Below, piece by piece: positions 1 through 6,079 of a stretch of 7,374 nt of DNA. The translations under genes and the position numbers were made by a program. Below the pieces are notes generated by a model. That model saw nothing but the letters and a program-made list of their open reading frames with translations. It was not told the DNA's origin and ran no database searches. This DNA is from Syntrophobacter sp. SbD2 (GTDB lineage Bacteria; Desulfobacterota; Syntrophobacteria; Syntrophobacterales; Syntrophobacteraceae): positions 817 through 8,190 of the forward strand of contig OMSV01000136.1 of the NCBI GenBank assembly GCA_900290385.1, written 5' to 3'. Each line of letters begins with the position of its first letter. Position 1 is the first letter of the stretch.

Positions 1-248
1 CAAACGTAATGCCATCCACGGTCATCGGTTATCTTGTACATATCGCCGCCTGTGCGTACAGACCAGGCAGCCCTAAGGTAAGGACCAATGTCGGTCATGC
101 GCCTTTTCAGGAATGCACTGCGATATTCTGTAATTGCGCCGAAAACAATGAGCGTAACGAGAAGCAGGCTTAGCCCGATCACATGGAGCTTCGAAAGAGG
201 CTCTGAAGATGTCTTCAGAAAGTTTGCAGAAGCTGGTTTGTCTTCCAC
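1..248 (-). CDS. Putative GT87 (DUF2029)-family membrane glycosyltransferase, N-terminal part; truncated by window edge
   Basis: An open minus-strand frame enters from the left edge; only about 82 N-terminal residues are visible. After a short charged N-terminus there is one hydrophobic segment (about residues 21-40, rich in L, V and I), then basic residues, then a block around residues 52-82 with the pattern D-x-G-x-Y-L-R-A-A-W-x-x-R-T-G-G-D and G-W-H-Y. From family knowledge this resembles the first luminal loop of GT87/DUF2029 polyprenyl-phosphate-sugar-dependent mannosyltransferase-like proteins (usually about 400 residues with many membrane spans). Such enzymes act in the inner membrane on cell-envelope glycans. 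The start is uncertain: no ATG lies upstream of the membrane segment. GTG at 248 is chosen; TTG at 284 is possible, and neither has a strong ribosome site. The ATG at 98 would remove the membrane span. The family call is from motif memory, not a search. Confidence 0.6.
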   Translation of the reverse strand, partial: MEDKPASANFLKTSSEPLSKLHVIGLSLLLVTLIVFGAITEYRSAFLKRRMTDIGPYLRAAWSVRTGGDMYKITDDRGWHYV

Positions 249-417
249 AGGGAATATCCCGGGATTCAGGGGTCTGTAAAACAATTCTATCGGACTACAC
301 CGGATCAGAAATCATCTGATCTTTTCCGCGCCGAATTCGGAGAATACCTTGATGATCTACTATTTCTTAACAGGCGTAATCCTAACCCGTGAGAGCATTG
401 CTGGATCGGGGAGCGGA

Positions 418-759
418 TCAAGAATTCCCAGTTGTCCCACCCTCAGGGCTGCGAGTCTGCTCCAGCAGGCTAAGCCGCTGTTCGAGGAGTTCCACCCTGG
501 TTTTAAGGTCTACAAACTCCTTTTGGCGGACCACCTCCAGGTTTTCGGAAATTTTCTTAAGAGATGACTGAAATTTGGAGTTTATGTCCTCCCATTCCCG
601 CCCGCCGCTGTTGACCAGGTCTTCGGTGAGTTTTTCAGCTTCCTCGCTCGATAATCTTCCCTCTTTAACCAGCTTTCGGGTCGCTTCGCGGATTTTGTCG
701 CGAGTCAGCACCGCCGCGCCGATCCCCGCAAACATACCTTTTTTCAGCAACTCAAGCAT
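418..759 (-). CDS. Phasin-family small coiled-coil protein (PHA granule-associated type)
   Basis: The protein has 113 residues. The N-terminus (about 1-20) is amphipathic, with G-M-F-A-G-I-G-A-A-V, followed by charged helices (about 20-50) with K-L-V-K-E-G-R-L-S-S-E-E-A. The C-terminal third (about 75-105) is a heptad-like coiled coil with repeated V-x-L-L-E-Q and L-L-E-Q. This layout matches the short phasin-superfamily proteins (COG3937-like) that are common in Desulfobacterota. Canonical phasins coat polyhydroxyalkanoate granules, but many short relatives are uncharacterised, so a granule role is inference. The start is well supported: the minus strand reads AAGGAG five bases before the ATG. 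It is divergent from the regulator at 886, sharing a 126-bp intergenic region. No polyhydroxyalkanoate synthase is visible in the window. Confidence 0.75.
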   Translation of the reverse strand: MLELLKKGMFAGIGAAVLTRDKIREATRKLVKEGRLSSEEAEKLTEDLVNSGGREWEDINSKFQSSLKKISENLEVVRQKEFVDLKTRVELLEQRLSLLEQTRSPEGGTTGNS

Positions 760-885
760 TGTCGCTCCTTTTTTCTAATTTGCGCCCCTGCCGGAAAGCG
801 CAACAAAGATGTCGAAAAAGCCAAATTGTCTATAAAATAGCAACATTTCGCGAAGGCGCAATAACGATCTGAAACTGGAGAAGAT
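760..885. promoter_or_regulatory. Divergent intergenic region with possible promoters
   Basis: This 126-bp gap separates the phasin-like gene (minus) from the HTH/zinc-ribbon gene (plus) and must hold both promoters if each is transcribed separately. On the minus strand a weak pair is visible: TTGCGC (856-861) and TATTTT (834-839), 16 bases apart. On the plus strand TATAAA (831-836) could be a -10 box, but no convincing -35 lies 16-18 bases upstream. The two candidate -10 boxes overlap, so one bound protein could affect both directions. These assignments are weak. Confidence 0.3.
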
Positions 886-1173
886 ATGAACACTATCAGG
901 CAGGAGATTATATCCCTTTTGTCAGAGGGAAAGCACGGGGCAAAATCAGTTTCCAAAATCCTGCGCATCAGTGAAAAGGAGTTTTACGAACACCTTGGGC
1001 ACATCGGCCGTTCAGTAAAATCTCACGACAGCAAGCTCAGGATAATTCCAGCCCTTTGCCTGGAATGCGGCTTTGTCTTCGAGAGCAGGAACCGGTTTAC
1101 GTCACCGGGAAAATGCCCGCGATGCAAAGGAGAACACATTCAGGACCCAGAGTATAGCATTGAATGCTCTTAG
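886..1173 (+). CDS. Predicted HTH transcriptional regulator fused to a C-terminal zinc ribbon (COG3357-like)
   Basis: The protein has 95 residues. Residues 1-50 read as a winged-helix-like HTH: a short helix (T-I-R-Q-E-I-I-S-L-L), then a likely turn and recognition helix around V-S-K-I-L-R-I-S-E-K-E-F-Y-E-H-L. Residues 57-82 form a zinc ribbon with C-x2-C at 58/61 and C-x2-C at 77/80 (C-L-E-C-G and C-P-R-C-K-G). This arrangement matches the small HTH plus zinc-ribbon proteins of COG3357, found in archaea and some anaerobic bacteria; their targets are unknown to me. The start is supported by GGAG five bases upstream of the ATG. It is divergent from the phasin-like gene and lies 94 bases upstream of the two-module protein, so regulation of either neighbour is a reasonable but untested inference. 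Confidence 0.8.
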   Translation: MNTIRQEIISLLSEGKHGAKSVSKILRISEKEFYEHLGHIGRSVKSHDSKLRIIPALCLECGFVFESRNRFTSPGKCPRCKGEHIQDPEYSIECS

Positions 1174-1267
1174 TTATTTATTGAGAAAACGAACGGCTTC
1201 GTGGATAATAGAAGCTAAGAGAATTCAATTATGCGGTATTCCGCAAAGAGGGGATCTGGGGGTGAGC

Positions 1268-1702
1268 ATGCAGGAACGCGTAAAGAAGGCTAACAAGACT
1301 TATTGTGATGCGCATGATCAGAAGGGCGTTAAGGTTTGCAGTTGGGAAAAAATGCCAGGTTGGCAAAAGTTCCTGAAGGGCGAAATAACCGAGACTCAGC
1401 TTTCTGACGAGGCCAAAAAGGAACTGGCCGAACTGGATCAGGCGTTCGGCAAATACGTGCGCAGTGATAAGGACGAAGAACACCCGGAGATCGAGAAAGA
1501 AGGTCCACTGGGCGAGAAAGTGAAGATTGCCAGCAAGATCTATAGGAAGGCGTGTGTTGATTCCGGTAAGAGCTTATGCTTTTTTAAGAACTTCGCCACC
1601 TGGCAGCAGTTCGTGCACGGTGAAATCGGAGAAAGCGAGTTCTACGAAAAGGCCCGTGAAGAAATCCTCGAAGCCGGGGCCGGGAAGAATAGCGAGAATT
1701 GA
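1268..1702 (+). CDS. Uncharacterised protein with two copies of a W-Q-x-F-x-x-G-E-I module
   Basis: The protein has 144 residues; I do not recognise its family. It is highly charged, with no signal peptide or membrane segment, so it is probably cytoplasmic. Residues 4-53 and 84-133 align without gaps over 50 positions with 17 identities by my count. Conserved positions include V-K, A-x-K-x-Y, A, G, C, then W-Q-x-F-x-x-G-E-I-x-E, and A-x-x-E near the end. A charged linker (about 54-83) joins the copies. Each copy looks like two or three helices, and each keeps one cysteine (24 and 104). The frame is open upstream to 1073, but that would overlap the regulator gene. ATG 1268, preceded by GGGGG at 1258-1262, is chosen; in-frame GTG 1262, with GAGGGG at 1248-1253, is a serious alternative. 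The gene probably shares a transcript with the regulator 94 bases upstream. Confidence 0.7.
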   Translation: MQERVKKANKTYCDAHDQKGVKVCSWEKMPGWQKFLKGEITETQLSDEAKKELAELDQAFGKYVRSDKDEEHPEIEKEGPLGEKVKIASKIYRKACVDSGKSLCFFKNFATWQQFVHGEIGESEFYEKAREEILEAGAGKNSEN

Positions 1703-1762
1703 GGAGGCGGGGAACAGAAAAGAGAAGGAAGAAGATTGAAAAAGACCCTTGCCTCTTAACTA

Positions 1763-1776
1763 CAGTGAGCAGTGAA
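1763..1776 (+). repeat. Isolated heptanucleotide repeat, two units of CAGTGAR
   Basis: The sequence TACAGTGAGCAGTGAAG contains CAGTGAG followed by CAGTGAA. It matches the start of the larger heptad arrays at 5753 and 5861, including the leading TA. It lies in the gap downstream of the two-module gene and about 50 bases before the MITE-like element. Confidence 0.6.
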
Positions 1777-1929
1777 GCTTTTATGAAAAAAATCGGGCTC
1801 GAACTTTGTTACTTAGGTCGGGTGTCGGCCATAAGCGCTTAAATAAGAAACTAGACCTATAGATGATTGCAATTTTCTACAGTGTTTCAAAATTAGCGTG
1901 TTAAGCCCTGAAAGGGCTGAATAATTAAG

Positions 1930-1969
1930 CCCAGGGTCAGTCCCGCGCCTCGCGGGACGCCACCCTGGG
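1930..1969. repeat. REP-like nested hairpin 1 (CCCAGGGT arms)
   Basis: The outer arms CCCAGGGT (1930-1937) and ACCCTGGG (1962-1969) enclose an inner perfect 8-bp stem, GTCCCGCG (1940-1947) with CGCGGGAC (1951-1958), and a 3-base loop. It is inverted relative to the copy at 2099-2127, whose complement also reads AGCCCAGGGT ... GCCACCCTGGGT. Confidence 0.75.
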
Positions 1970-2098
1970 TGTGGAATTCCATAAATTTTTCTCTGTAGCC
2001 CGAAGGGCTTACATAAAACCCGCATTACAAAGTGCAACTGCGAACAATGGAGAATTTCTATGTAGCCCTTTCAGGGCAATGTATTTGGGGCGTTAAAA

Positions 2099-2127
2099 CC
2101 CAGGGTGGCGCTTCCGCTTACCCTGGG
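2099..2127. repeat. REP-like hairpin 2 (CCCAGGGT arms), inverted copy
   Basis: The arms CCCAGGGT (2099-2106) and ACCCTGGG (2120-2127) enclose a 13-base interior that lacks the strong inner stem of copy 1. It is flanked by a GCCC-type hairpin on each side (2064-2077 and 2140-2152), mirroring the layout of copy 1. Confidence 0.7.
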
Positions 2128-2220
2128 CTAAATTATGCAGCCCCGTTGGGGCATTGAGATTACAGGCAGCCTTCATGGACCTCTTATTTAAGCGCTTATG
2201 GGGTGCCGGCTCGGATGGCG

Positions 2221-2233
2221 GATGTCGAACATC
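2221..2233. promoter_or_regulatory. Small inverted repeat upstream of atoE
   Basis: GATGT-CGA-ACATC is a 5+3+5 inverted repeat 33 bases before the atoE start codon. Its position between the mobile element and the ribosome site would suit an operator. It is short enough to arise by chance, and no clear promoter hexamers accompany it. Confidence 0.2.
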
Positions 2234-2251
2234 GAAACTAACAGTTCTTGT

Positions 2252-2258
2252 GGGGAGG
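2252..2258 (+). promoter_or_regulatory. Ribosome binding site that decides the atoE start
   Basis: GGGGAGG lies seven bases upstream of ATG 2266. It overlaps the coding region that would result from the alternative TTG at 2248, so it argues for the ATG. Confidence 0.75.
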
Positions 2259-2265
2259 ACGTTCG

Positions 2266-3684
2266 ATGGAAAATGAGAAAGACTCAGACTTGAGAATCCA
2301 AAAGGAATCGCCTCTTGAGAGGTTCGGCCTGAGCCTGGCTGCCTGGAGCGAGAAATGGTTTCCCGACGCATTGGTATTCGCGCTGCTCGGGATCGTCTTT
2401 ATTTTCCTTTTCGGGATCGCCATCGGAGAAAAGCCGGTAAATCTTGCCCTGGCCGGCGGCAAACAGTTCTGGGTATTGATACCATTTACGATGCAGATGG
2501 CCATGATCATCATCGGGGGCTATGTGGTTGCTTCGACTCCGGCCGTATACTGGGTCATTCGCAAAGTTGCCCTGATCCCAAAGAACGGAAAGACAGCCGT
2601 TGCCTGGATTGCTTTTTTCTCAGTGGTGACGTCCCTGATATCCTGGGGGCTCAGCCTTATTTTCAGCGGTCTTTTGGTCCGCGAGATGACCCGCCGCCTG
2701 GACGATATGGACTACCGGGCGGCCGGCGCAGCGGCCTACCTGGGGCTGGGCGCGGTATGGGCCCTGGGGCTTTCCTCATCAGCCGCGCTGATGATGGCCA
2801 CAAAGAGCGCCATTCCGCCGAAGCTGTTTGACATCAGCGGCCTTATCCCTCTAACCCAGACACTGTTCATCTGGGCGAATTTCTGGACCATATTGGCATT
2901 GACCGTCGTGTCGGTTTTAATCGCCTACTATTCGGCGCCTAACCCCAATCGAGCTAAGAATGCAAAGGCTTTTGGCCTTTCCTTCGAGCAGCTCGATGTG
3001 AGTGTCGAGCCAAGACAAAAACCGGGTGAATGGCTCGAATACAGCCCTCTTCTGATCGTCATCGTGGGGGCCATCCTTGTCTACTACCTGATAGACGTAT
3101 TCCGGAATTCACCTACCGGGGCGCTGGCGGCGCTCGATCTGAACACTTATAACCTGATTTTTATCACGGTCGGCATGATCCTGCACTGGCGGCCCAAGAG
3201 GTTTCTGAAAGCTGTCGCCCAGGCGGTGCCTGCAACCGGCGGCGTATTGATTCAATTCCCTTTCTACGCGGTTATCTTCGGGATGATAATCGGTACCGGC
3301 ATAAATGGATGGCTGACCGACCTGTTCTACAAAATAACTACGCAAACCACCTACCCGCTCCTGGTGGCCGTTTACTCGGCCGTGCTCGGGGTATTCATTC
3401 CATCTGGCGGATCGAAATGGGTCGTTGAGGCCCCCTATGTTCTTCAGGCCGCCAATCTGCACCACGTAAACCTCGGATGGGTCACCCAGATATATAATGC
3501 GGCCGAGGCGCTGCCCAACCTGTTGAATCCCTTCTGGATGCTGCCGCTCCTGGGCCTGCTGCACGTAAAGGCAAGGGACCTGGTAGGCTATTCGGTTTTG
3601 CAGTTGTTAATTCACGTTCCGCTCGTTTTCTTTTTATGCTGGCTGTTTGCCCAACTCATACCCTATGTGCCTCCGTTGAAATAG
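2266..3684 (+). CDS. atoE: Short-chain fatty acid transporter, AtoE family
   Basis: This is a 472-residue polytopic inner-membrane protein, close in size to E. coli AtoE (about 440), with a longer hydrophilic N-terminus. Many hydrophobic segments are evident, starting around residue 33 (F-P-D-A-L-V-F-A-L-L-G-I-V) and running to the C-terminus (L-V-F-F-L-C-W-L-F-A). Recognisable family features are the N-terminal L-E-R-F-G-L-S-L-A-A-W-S-E-K-W-F-P-D, the loop around residues 145-180, and the P-S-G-G-S-K-W motif at about 379-385. AtoE-type proteins (COG2031) are thought to carry acetoacetate or other short-chain fatty acids such as butyrate. In an anaerobe the carrier could work in either direction; direction cannot be read from sequence. 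The ATG at 2266 is preferred over in-frame TTG 2248 because GGGGAGG at 2252-2258 sits seven bases upstream. The serine hydrolase follows 85 bases later with no terminator between, so co-transcription is possible. Confidence 0.92.
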   Translation: MENEKDSDLRIQKESPLERFGLSLAAWSEKWFPDALVFALLGIVFIFLFGIAIGEKPVNLALAGGKQFWVLIPFTMQMAMIIIGGYVVASTPAVYWVIRKVALIPKNGKTAVAWIAFFSVVTSLISWGLSLIFSGLLVREMTRRLDDMDYRAAGAAAYLGLGAVWALGLSSSAALMMATKSAIPPKLFDISGLIPLTQTLFIWANFWTILALTVVSVLIAYYSAPNPNRAKNAKAFGLSFEQLDVSVEPRQKPGEWLEYSPLLIVIVGAILVYYLIDVFRNSPTGALAALDLNTYNLIFITVGMILHWRPKRFLKAVAQAVPATGGVLIQFPFYAVIFGMIIGTGINGWLTDLFYKITTQTTYPLLVAVYSAVLGVFIPSGGSKWVVEAPYVLQAANLHHVNLGWVTQIYNAAEALPNLLNPFWMLPLLGLLHVKARDLVGYSVLQLLIHVPLVFFLCWLFAQLIPYVPPLK

Positions 3685-3769
3685 TACCTGAGGCGCGCGG
3701 GCATGTGGCGAGCGGCGAGCGAAAATAGATATTGTTGACCAAAACAGCGGATAAGGAGATAGACACCTC

Positions 3770-5101
3770 ATGACACCAGATATTTCTTCGTCCTTGCGTC
3801 GCATTGTTTTGCGCGGCCTTGTTGCGGTAACAATCCTGGCTACCGCAGCGGTCGGACTAACGCCGGTCCATGCCGCCGAAAAGGCGTCATACCAAGCCAC
3901 GGTACAAGGGTTTTCCGCCGAGCGGCTTCTGCGTATCCGCACCGCCATCCAGGCGGAAGTGAACGCCGACCGCATGCCTGGCGCCGTGGTGATCGTCGCC
4001 CGCAACGGAAAGATCGCCTATGCCGACGCTATCGGCTTCCAGGACAAGGCGGCAGGCAAGCTCCTCAAGCGAGACGCCATTTTCCCCGCCTATTCGATGA
4101 CCAAACCACTCGTGTCGGTAGTGACCATGATGCTGGTAGAGGAAGGCAAACTGCAATTGGCCGATCCCGTTTCCAAGTTCTTCCCGGCCTTCGCAAAGAT
4201 GCAAGTCCTGGCCAATCCGGCCGATCCCGATTCAACGACGGTGCCGGCAACGCGGCAAATATTGGTGTACGACTTGCTGCGCCACACATCGGGCTTAAGT
4301 TATGCCGAGTTCACCCGATATCAGAGCCTCAAAAACGCCTATATTGCCGCCGGCCTGTTCTCCAGCGAAATCCCAGCGCTATGGAGTGCCCTGACACCGG
4401 AACAGCAGGTTGAGGCCTTCGCCAGGGCGCCCTTGTTATGGCAGCCCGGCTCCACCTGGGAATACAGCTTGTCAGTTGACCTACTCGGCCGTGTTCTGGA
4501 GAAAGTAAGCGGAAAGCGCCTTGGCGTACTGCTCGAAGAGAAACTGCTGGGGCCCCTTGGCATGCAAGACACGTCCTTTCTGGTGCCACAGTCCAAGGCC
4601 AACCGGATGGCTCAACCGCTCGCGAAGGATCCGATCACCGGCGAGCCCAACGTAGCCATGCTCGACCTTACACAGCCCCAGGGCAACGACGCCGGGGGCG
4701 CCGGTATCGCCACTACTGCCGATGACTACATGAAGTTCTGCCAGATGATGCTTAACGGCGGGAGCTATCAGGGACACCGCTATCTCAGTCGAACTACCGT
4801 TGCCTTGATGACCTCCGACCACCTCGGTCCCAAGGTGGCGACGCCCTTACAGCCCGGGGAATTGTTAATCGGGTCGCAGGGCTACACCTTTGGTCTGGGT
4901 TTCATGGTGCGCCAGGGCCAGGGCATGGCCAACGTCCCGGGCTCCGAAGGCGATTATGGCTGGGCCGGCGTTGCCGGCACCTTTTTTTGGATTGATCCCA
5001 AAGAACACCTGATCGGCATCCTGATGACCCAGGCCCCAGGTCAAATCCGGCCTTACCACCGCCGCCTGATGCGACAGCTCACGTATCAAGCGCTGGAATG
5101 A
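3770..5101 (+). CDS. Exported serine hydrolase, class C beta-lactamase-related family
   Basis: The protein has 443 residues. The N-terminus has basic residues (R10, R11, R15), a hydrophobic core (about 17-30) and a likely signal-peptidase site after V-H-A (residue 35), so it is exported to the periplasm or beyond. The catalytic S-x-x-K is S109-M-T-K112 in the context A-Y-S-M-T-K-P-L. The second motif is Y232-S-L in W-E-Y-S-L-S-V-D-L-L-G. The third region, in place of K-T-G, is G-W-A-G-V-A-G-T-F-F-W-I-D-P at 397-410. This pattern is typical of the COG1680 group (EstB-like esterases, D-aminopeptidases, beta-lactamase-like proteins) rather than a true AmpC, so ester or amide hydrolysis is expected but the substrate is unknown. 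Antibiotic resistance should not be assumed. AAGGAG at 3753-3758 lies 11 bases before the ATG, a long but acceptable spacing. It follows atoE on the same strand. Confidence 0.9.
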   Translation: MTPDISSSLRRIVLRGLVAVTILATAAVGLTPVHAAEKASYQATVQGFSAERLLRIRTAIQAEVNADRMPGAVVIVARNGKIAYADAIGFQDKAAGKLLKRDAIFPAYSMTKPLVSVVTMMLVEEGKLQLADPVSKFFPAFAKMQVLANPADPDSTTVPATRQILVYDLLRHTSGLSYAEFTRYQSLKNAYIAAGLFSSEIPALWSALTPEQQVEAFARAPLLWQPGSTWEYSLSVDLLGRVLEKVSGKRLGVLLEEKLLGPLGMQDTSFLVPQSKANRMAQPLAKDPITGEPNVAMLDLTQPQGNDAGGAGIATTADDYMKFCQMMLNGGSYQGHRYLSRTTVALMTSDHLGPKVATPLQPGELLIGSQGYTFGLGFMVRQGQGMANVPGSEGDYGWAGVAGTFFWIDPKEHLIGILMTQAPGQIRPYHRRLMRQLTYQALE

Positions 5102-5166
5102 CGTAAAATATGACAAGAGCCGGTCGAAATCCGATTTACCATTTTGCGAATTGAAGGAAAACCCAC

Positions 5167-5412
5167 ATGTCTGCGCACAAGCACACCATCGTAGAGCAAT
5201 ACGATGGAATGGTGGCCTTCGGGCTTTCACGGGAACTGGATGAAAAATCGCTGATGTACTACCTTCAGAAGTTTTCGGATGATGACCTGCTGAGGGTCCT
5301 GGCGCCCCGGCTGTCGGATGAGGAAATAGACCGGTTGTTCGCCCTGATTACCGAACTCCTGAGAAACCACCTGAGCGACGGCGAATATCACGGGTTATTT
5401 CTCAAGGACTAA
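5167..5412 (+). CDS. Conserved small cytoplasmic protein of unknown function
   Basis: The protein has 81 residues, with no signal peptide, membrane segment or metal motif. It is acidic and predicted helical: F-G-L-S-R-E-L-D-E-K-S-L-M-Y-Y-L, then D-D-D-L-L-R-V-L-A-P-R-L-S-D-E-E-I-D-R-L-F, ending H-L-S-D-G-E-Y-H-G-L-F-L-K-D. From memory it resembles roughly 80-residue proteins annotated only as cytoplasmic or hypothetical in Geobacter-like Desulfobacterota, including the H-K-H-T-I-V-E start and the Y-H-x-L-F-L-K-D end. An AAGGA ribosome site precedes the ATG by about 9 bases. It lies 65 bases after the serine hydrolase with no clear terminator between them, so it may share the transcript, although no functional link is evident. 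Confidence 0.75.
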   Translation: MSAHKHTIVEQYDGMVAFGLSRELDEKSLMYYLQKFSDDDLLRVLAPRLSDEEIDRLFALITELLRNHLSDGEYHGLFLKD

Positions 5413-5494
5413 GAAGCTTATTTACGGACAAGCCCTAACAGGGTGATGAAAAAGGATTGAAATTCCCACTTTGCAGTAAAAACCCCGTGGGGCC

Positions 5495-5521
5495 GTCACC
5501 CCGACGAAGGTCGGGGTCCAG
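5495..5521 (+). repeat. REP-like hairpin, forward copy
   Basis: This 27-bp unit (GTCA ... TCCAG) contains a perfect 8-bp stem ACCCCGAC/GTCGGGGT with loop GAAG. It has the shape of the widespread proteobacterial repeat GTCATTCCNGCGAANGCNGGAATCCAG. Lying 82 bases after the small conserved gene, it could protect or end that transcript, but no T-run follows directly. Confidence 0.7.
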
Positions 5522-5557
5522 TGTTTTGCTTTAAAAATCAAATAGTTCAAAAAAGTT

Positions 5558-5584
5558 CTGGATTCCGGCCTTCGCCGGAATGAC
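5558..5584 (-). repeat. REP-like hairpin, inverted copy
   Basis: This 27-bp unit (CTGGA ... ATGAC) contains a perfect 8-bp stem ATTCCGGC/GCCGGAAT with loop CTTC. It is the reverse-oriented partner of the copy at 5495-5521, with 36 bases between them. The pair could fold as two hairpins or as one long imperfect stem. Confidence 0.7.
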
Positions 5585-5742
5585 GAAATCACCCGTCTTT
5601 TTAAGGTTCTTTTTCCACCAGAGAATTCTTTTTCAGCACCCTGCTACACCCCTACGCCTAATCGAAAGGGGCTTTTATTCATGATCCTGGCCGAAACTTC
5701 TATCATAATTGGCACCGGTAGTCAAAATGAGTGAAGCGAGGA

Positions 5743-5965
5743 GCGGGAAGTACAGTGAACAGTGAGCAGTGAACAGGAGACCCAACGCCGGTCCACCACA
5801 CTCAGAGCCGAAGTGAAGGGAGGACGGTAGCGAGAAGCGAGAAGCAGGAAGCGGGAAGTACAGTGATCAGTGAACAGTGAGCAGTGAACAGGAGACCCAA
5901 CGCCGGTCCACCACACCCAGAGCCGAAGGGAAGGGAGGACGGTAGCGAGAAGCGAGAAGCGGGGA
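5743..5965 (+). repeat. Tandem duplication of about 110 bp carrying heptad arrays
   Basis: Copy 1 (5743-5850, 108 bp) and copy 2 (5851-5965, 115 bp) are nearly identical. Each begins GCGGGAAGTACAGTGA, contains the shared stretch beginning GGAGACCCAACGCCGG, and ends in a purine-rich GCGAGAA array. They differ by a few substitutions and by exactly one 7-base unit: copy 1 has three CAGTGAN heptads (5753-5773) and copy 2 has four (5861-5888). The junction is itself a heptad run: GCGAGAA, GCGAGAA, GCAGGAA, GCGGGAA (5830-5857). No credible gene spans it. It lies just upstream of the first cysteine-rich peptide unit. Confidence 0.85.
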
Positions 5966-6050
5966 GTTTTTGCCGCCTGCTCCCTGCAATTAATAAATTG
6001 CTCTAACCTTATGATATCACGGAAAAAGGCCGTATCCGATTCCGAGGCCG

Positions 6051-6079
6051 TTGACATGAATTGAAACTGCCCTTAGGTT
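6051..6079 (+). promoter_or_regulatory. Sigma70-like promoter of cysteine-rich peptide gene 1
   Basis: TTGACA (6051-6056) and TAGGTT (6074-6079) are separated by 17 bases. The same -35, spacer core (GAAACTGC) and spacing recur upstream of the second peptide gene at 6832-6860, so the element is conserved between paralogs. That conservation is stronger evidence than the hexamers alone, because the -10 is a weak match. A leader of about 75 bases to the ATG would follow. Confidence 0.65.

Larger units (their letters stand above)
1829..2201. mobile_element. MITE-like palindromic element, 373 bp, with 20-bp terminal inverted repeats
   Basis: The ends are perfect inverted repeats of CCATAAGCGCTTAAATAAGA (1829-1848) and its complement (2182-2201). 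The flanks carry a 9-bp direct repeat with one mismatch, GGGTGTCGG (1820-1828) and GGGTGCCGG (2201-2209), which could be a target duplication. Inside are two modules in opposite orientation. Each has a long hairpin with CCCAGGGT/ACCCTGGG arms (1930-1969 and 2099-2127) and short GCCC-type hairpins on its sides (1904-1918, 1997-2009, 2064-2077, 2140-2152). The first long hairpin encloses a second perfect stem, GTCCCGCG/CGCGGGAC at 1940-1958. No credible gene lies inside; short frames across it merely translate repeats. Similar CCCAGGGT/GCCC palindromes recur in environmental bacterial genomes as far as I recall. That this copy was mobilised by a transposase acting in trans is inference. Confidence 0.6.

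Noticed and set aside
303..325. Hairpin GATCAGA/TCTGATC followed by TTTT
   Set aside because: It would only terminate plus-strand transcription, and no plus-strand gene lies upstream in the window; the stem is short and AT-rich.
1073..1267. Long N-terminal extension of the two-module protein from ATG 1073
   Set aside because: It overlaps the 3' part of the zinc-ribbon regulator gene in another frame, its residues are low-quality (arginine-rich, no motif), and better ribosome sites lie just before GTG 1262 and ATG 1268.
1813..2037. Minus-strand open frame of 74 residues with P-G-W-R-P-A-R-R-G
   Set aside because: It is a translation of REP-like palindromes inside the MITE-like element. Such frames are often annotated as hypothetical proteins but reflect repeat DNA.
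2355..2831. Plus-strand open frame of 158 residues
   Set aside because: It lies wholly within atoE in another frame; composition is rich in R, G, P and D as expected for a shadow of a membrane protein gene.
3770..5101. True AmpC beta-lactamase resistance gene
   Set aside because: It has S-x-x-K but Y-S-L in place of Y-x-N and G-W-A-G in place of K-T-G, which fits the esterase/peptidase-like COG1680 group better.
5681..5734. Mini open frame of 17 codons before the tandem duplication
   Set aside because: It has an AGGGG site at a loose spacing but no conserved feature; likely chance.
5722..6057. Minus-strand open frame of 111 residues
   Set aside because: It translates the tandem heptad duplication; the repeated protein segments simply reflect DNA repeats, and there is no ribosome site or family resemblance.
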